Source: Pelomonas sp963992225
GTDB lineage: Bacteria > Pseudomonadota > Gammaproteobacteria > Burkholderiales > Burkholderiaceae_C
Assembly (NCBI GenBank): GCA_963992225.1
Contig: CAXDTK010000200.1
Location: forward strand, 1 to 9,992
DNA: 9,992 nt
Reading direction: 5' to 3'
Both the position numbers and the translations under genes were made by a program. The notes below the pieces were generated by a model. The model searched no databases. It saw only the letters and a list, made by a program, of their open reading frames with translations, and was not told the DNA's origin. Shown here one piece after another: positions 5,379 to 9,992 of this stretch (positions are counted from its first letter, which is position 1; every line of letters begins with the position of its first letter).

Positions 5379-6637
5379 GGCCGTTCGGGCTGCGGCGGCT
5401 GCTGCGGCAGCAGGCGGCCGACACCGGCTTCGTCGGCGGCAACGACGTGGAGCTGCTGCGCGGCGGCGACGCGCTGTTCCCGGCCATGCAGGCGGCCATC
5501 CACCGCGCGCACCGCGAGGTCTGGCTGGCGACCTACATCTTCCACAGCGACGCCACCTCGCTGGCGCTGGCCGATGCGCTGCGCGCGGCGGACCGGCGCG
5601 GCGTGCGGGTGCGCGTGGTGGTCGACGGCTTCGGCAGCAATGGCAGCCTGGCGGCGCTGCGCCGACACTTCGCCGACAGCGGCGTGGCGCTGGCGGTGTT
5701 CCGGCCCATGGACCGCTGGTGGCACTGGTTCCAGCGCGGCCAGCTGCGCCGGCTGCACCAGAAGCTGTGCGTGGTCGACAACGAGGTGGCCTTCGTGGGC
5801 GGCATCAACGTCATCGACGACCGCCTGGACCTCAACCACGGCGTCAGCGAGCTGCCGCGGCTGGACTACGCGGTCCAGCTGCGCGGCGACATCGTCGACC
5901 TGGTGGCGCAGAGCGTGCGGTCGATCTGGTCGCGTGCCTGGCTGGGCCGCGACTTCGACGACGCGCTGCTGGACTACGTGCCGCTGCGGCGCCGCTTCAC
6001 GCTGTGGCTCAGCCAGCTCTGGCGCGGTCCGCAGCGCCTGCCCGAGCCGACGGCCGCGCTGCCCCCGGTCTGTGCCGCCTTCGTGTTGCGCGACAACCTG
6101 CGCCGCCGCCGCACCATCGAGCATGCCTACGCCGACGCCATCCGCGGCGCGCGCCAGCGGGTCGACCTGGTCTGCCCCTACTTCTACCCGGGCCAGCGCA
6201 TCCGCGAGGCCTTGCGCCTTGCCGCCTCGCGCGGCGTGCGGGTTCGGCTGCTGCTGCAGGGCAAGCTGGACTACCGGCTGGCCGGCTGGGCGGCCGAGGC
6301 GCTGTACGCCGACCTGCTGGGGCATGGCGTGGAGATCTACGAGTACACGCCGGCCTTCCTGCACGCCAAGGTGGCGGTGGTGGACGACCACTGGGCCACC
6401 GTCGGCAGCTCCAACATCGACCCGCTGTCGCTGCTGGTCAACCTGGAGGCCAACGTGGTGGTGCTGGACCGCGACTTCACGGCCCGGCTGGCGCTGCAGA
6501 TCGAGGAGGCCATCGCGGCGTCCGAGCGCGTCGGCGAGACCGGCGGCAAGGGCCTGCGCGCGATGCTGCACCGCGCGGTGGTGGTGTGGTTCGCCTACGT
6601 CTTCCTGCGGGTGGCGGGGGCGGCGGGGAGGTATTGA
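5375..6637 (+). CDS. clsB: Cardiolipin synthase B (phospholipase D family)
   Basis: The 420-residue protein makes cardiolipin by phosphatidyl transfer at the cytoplasmic membrane. It has both HKD motifs of the phospholipase D superfamily: LHQKLCVVDNEVAFVGGIN with H128, K130 and D135, and FLHAKVAVVDDHWATVGSSNID with H330, K332 and D337. The two together form one active site. The opening segment GFVGGNDVELLRGGDALFPAMQ is typical of the family. Length is close to E. coli ClsB (413 residues) and, like it, the protein lacks the N-terminal transmembrane pair of ClsA. A hydrophobic C-terminal segment (VVVWFAYVFLRVAGAAG) could touch the membrane. The start is GTG, fixed by GGAG 7 bases upstream. The gene follows an EEP-family gene as in E. 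coli ybhP-clsB, but no ybhN-like gene follows; the next gene is on the other strand. Confidence 0.92.
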   Translation: MRPFGLRRLLRQQAADTGFVGGNDVELLRGGDALFPAMQAAIHRAHREVWLATYIFHSDATSLALADALRAADRRGVRVRVVVDGFGSNGSLAALRRHFADSGVALAVFRPMDRWWHWFQRGQLRRLHQKLCVVDNEVAFVGGINVIDDRLDLNHGVSELPRLDYAVQLRGDIVDLVAQSVRSIWSRAWLGRDFDDALLDYVPLRRRFTLWLSQLWRGPQRLPEPTAALPPVCAAFVLRDNLRRRRTIEHAYADAIRGARQRVDLVCPYFYPGQRIREALRLAASRGVRVRLLLQGKLDYRLAGWAAEALYADLLGHGVEIYEYTPAFLHAKVAVVDDHWATVGSSNIDPLSLLVNLEANVVVLDRDFTARLALQIEEAIAASERVGETGGKGLRAMLHRAVVVWFAYVFLRVAGAAGRY

Positions 6638-6652
6638 AGCCCCTCGCCTGAT

Positions 6653-6676
6653 CTCGCCCCGCTGGACGCGGGCGAG
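6653..6676. repeat. Inverted repeat in the clsB/hutH convergent junction
   Basis: CTCGCCC (6653-6659) and GGGCGAG (6670-6676) form a perfect 7-bp stem with a 10-base loop, 16 bases after the clsB stop. No T-tract follows on either strand. The position fits a transcription barrier for clsB or for both converging transcripts. Confidence 0.4.
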
Positions 6677-6684
6677 TCCAGTCG

Positions 6685-6699
6685 ATCCCCCGCGGGGAT
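6685..6699. repeat. Short palindrome in the convergent junction
   Basis: ATCCCC (6685-6690) and GGGGAT (6694-6699) are separated by CGC. It is a compact hairpin without a T-tract, between the two larger inverted repeats. Confidence 0.35.
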
Positions 6700-6737
6700 G
6701 GCGATGCTGGCGGCGTCGAGCCGCCCGCATCGCCGGA

Positions 6738-6759
6738 CGGGCCGGCTTGGGGCGGCCCG
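6738..6759. repeat. Inverted repeat downstream of hutH
   Basis: CGGGCCG (6738-6744) and CGGCCCG (6753-6759) pair around an 8-base loop, 26 bases beyond the hutH stop on the minus strand. It lacks a T-tract, so it could be a weak or Rho-assisted terminator or RNA-end stabiliser for the hut transcript. Confidence 0.4.
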
Positions 6760-6784
6760 GCGCTCGGCCCCGGACGGGGGGCGC

Positions 6785-8284
6785 TCAGAAGCGCGGGGCG
6801 CCCTCGGCCTTCAGCATGCCGGCCTGCACCAGCGCGGCGGCGCGCTCGATGTCGGGCGCCAGGTAATGGTCGGCCGGGCTGCTGGCGCAGTCGGCGCGCA
6901 GCCGGGTGTGCAGCGCCTCGACCGGCGCGGAGCTGGTCAGCGGGCGCAGGAAGTCGATGCCCTGCGCCGCGGCCAGCAGCTCGATGGCGACGATATGGGC
7001 CGTGTTGTCCAGCATCGCGTGCAGGCGGCGCGCGGCGAAGGTGGCCATGGAGACATGGTCTTCCTGGTTGGCGCTGGTGGGCAGGCTGTCGACACTGGCT
7101 GGGTGGGCCAGGCTCTTGTTCTCGCTGGCCAGGGCCGCGGCCGTCACGTGGGCGATCATGAAGCCGCTGTGCAGGCCGGCGTCGGCCGTCAGGAAGGGCG
7201 GCAGGCGCGAGATGCCGGGGTCGATCAGCATCGCGATGCGGCGCTCGGCGATGGCGCCCACCTCGGCAATCGCCAGCGCCAGGTTGTCCGCCGCGAAGGC
7301 CACCGGTTCGGCGTGGAAGTTGCCGCCGCTGATCATCACGTCCTCGAACACCAGCGGGTTGTCCGTCACCGCGTTGGCCTCGCGCACCAGCACCTGGGCG
7401 GCGTGCCGCGCCTGGTCCAGGCAGGCGCCCATGACCTGCGGCTGGCAGCGCAGGCAGTACGGGTCCTGCACACGCTCGTCGCCCTCGCGGTGCGAGGCGC
7501 GGATGGCGCTGCCGGCCAGCAGCTCGCGGTAGACGGCGGCCACCTCGATCTGGCCGGGCTGGCCGCGCACCGCATGGATGCGGGCGTCGAACGGGCCGTC
7601 GCTGCCGCGGGCCGCGTCCAGCGTCATCGCGCCGCTGGCGAGTGCCGTCGCGAACAGGCCCTCGAAGCGCAGCAGCGCATGCAGCGCCAGCGCGGTGCTG
7701 GCCTGGGTGCCGTTGATCAGCGCCAGGCCCTCCTTGGCCGCCAGCGTCAGCGGCGCCAGGCCCAGGCGCGCCAGCTCGTCGCGGGCCGGCACGCGCTGGC
7801 CGGCCACCAGCGCCTCGCCTTCGCCCATCAGCGCCAGCGTCATGTGGGCCAGCGGGGCCAGGTCGCCACTGGCGCCCACCGAGCCCTGGCAGGGCACGTA
7901 GGGAATGAAGCCGCCGTTGAGCGCGTCCAGCAGTGCCTGCACCACCTCGCGGCGCACGCCGGAGTAGCCGCGCGCCAGGCTGCCGGCCTTGGTGGCCAGC
8001 ATCAGCCGCATGACCTCGGGCGACATCGGCGCGCCCACGCCCACCGCATGGCTGCGGATCAGGTTGAGCTGCAGCTGCGCCAGCTGGTCTTTCGCGATGC
8101 GGGTGCTGGCCAGCTTGCCGAAGCCGGTGTTGACGCCGTAGACCGGCGCGTCGCCCGCGGCGGCGGCGGCCACCAGCGCGGCGCTGGCATCGAGCGGCGC
8201 CCAGTCGTCGAGCCGCAGTTGGGCGCGGCCGGCGGCGATGTCGGCCAGTTGGTCCAGCGTCAGTTGTCCGGGGATGAGTTTCAT
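6785..8284 (-). CDS. hutH: Histidine ammonia-lyase
   Basis: This is the first enzyme of histidine utilisation, converting L-histidine to trans-urocanate and ammonia in the cytoplasm as a homotetramer. The 499-residue product has the normal family length. The sequence GSVGASGDLAPLAH holds the Ala138-Ser139-Gly140 triplet (encoded at 7865-7873) that cyclises into the MIO electrophile. Also visible are YGVNTGFG with Tyr49, GNFHAEP, QDPYCLRCQPQVMG, and SANQEDHVSM near the C-terminus. All known catalytic landmarks appear intact. The ATG at 8284 is 8 bases after the hutU stop, preceded by a weak GAAG 6 bases upstream, so translation is probably coupled to hutU. The same frame remains open upstream through hutU, but that is a GC-driven shadow. 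The gene ends facing clsB. Confidence 0.97.
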   Translation of the reverse strand: MKLIPGQLTLDQLADIAAGRAQLRLDDWAPLDASAALVAAAAAGDAPVYGVNTGFGKLASTRIAKDQLAQLQLNLIRSHAVGVGAPMSPEVMRLMLATKAGSLARGYSGVRREVVQALLDALNGGFIPYVPCQGSVGASGDLAPLAHMTLALMGEGEALVAGQRVPARDELARLGLAPLTLAAKEGLALINGTQASTALALHALLRFEGLFATALASGAMTLDAARGSDGPFDARIHAVRGQPGQIEVAAVYRELLAGSAIRASHREGDERVQDPYCLRCQPQVMGACLDQARHAAQVLVREANAVTDNPLVFEDVMISGGNFHAEPVAFAADNLALAIAEVGAIAERRIAMLIDPGISRLPPFLTADAGLHSGFMIAHVTAAALASENKSLAHPASVDSLPTSANQEDHVSMATFAARRLHAMLDNTAHIVAIELLAAAQGIDFLRPLTSSAPVEALHTRLRADCASSPADHYLAPDIERAAALVQAGMLKAEGAPRF

Positions 8285-8292
8285 AGACGGCT

Positions 8293-9945
<1,653 letters not shown>

Positions 9946-9953
9946 CGAAACCA

Positions 9954-9957
9954 TCCT
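9954..9957 (-). promoter_or_regulatory. Ribosome binding site that sets the hutU start
   Basis: On the minus strand AGGA is 8 bases before ATG 9945. It overlaps the alternative ATG at 9954, which argues against that upstream start. Confidence 0.75.
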
Positions 9958-9992
9958 AATCGGACCAGCCGCGATCAAGGACGGCGGACTCC

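Noticed and set aside
9946..9992. Search for a hut promoter or repressor operator upstream of hutU.
   Set aside because: Only 47 bases remain. A TTGATC hexamer is visible on the minus strand, but no -10 box lies at a proper distance and no palindrome resembling a HutC site is present.

Overview
This window comes from a very GC-rich bacterial genome (about 70% by eye). The gene content and protein sequences point to a betaproteobacterium of the order Burkholderiales. The main evidence is a nudB / EEP-family / clsB gene run, a CsgG/HfaB-type lipoprotein and a hutU-hutH pair with proteobacterial-type sequences. The genus cannot be fixed from the sequence alone. The first 45 bases are not genomic: they are the end of the Illumina P5 sequence, an 8-base i5 index and the Nextera transposon adapter, so genomic DNA starts at position 46 and the left edge is a contig end.

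Layout, left to right. (1) 46-2559, plus strand: a 5'-truncated gene for a large zinc-dependent metalloprotease of the DUF5117/DUF4953 type, closed by a strong intrinsic terminator at 2583-2610. (2) 2702-3112, plus: a PaaI-type hotdog thioesterase with its own candidate promoter and ribosome binding site. (3) 3228-4025, plus: an outer-membrane-type lipoprotein of the CsgG/HfaB family. (4) 4044-4517, 4528-5319 and 5375-6637, plus: a tight run of nudB (Nudix enzyme of folate synthesis), an endonuclease/exonuclease/phosphatase-fold protein and clsB (cardiolipin synthase, phospholipase D family). Both junctions in this run are bridged by tiny ORFs that overlap the stop before and the start after. 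(5) 6638-6784: a short convergent junction with several inverted repeats. (6) 6785-8284 and 8293-9945, minus strand: hutH and hutU, eight bases apart, encoding the first two enzymes of histidine breakdown (histidine to urocanate, then imidazolonepropionate). The probable start of this operon lies at the right edge; its regulator and later-step enzymes are not in the window.

As a whole this is ordinary housekeeping and catabolic chromosome: envelope and phospholipid functions on the plus strand and histidine utilisation on the minus strand. I see no prophage, transposon, CRISPR array, tRNA/rRNA or defence system. The points most worth a second look are the unremoved sequencing adapter, the overlapping mini-ORF relay in the nudB-EEP-clsB run, the histidine-rich insert in the metalloprotease and the CsgG-like lipoprotein without curli partners nearby.
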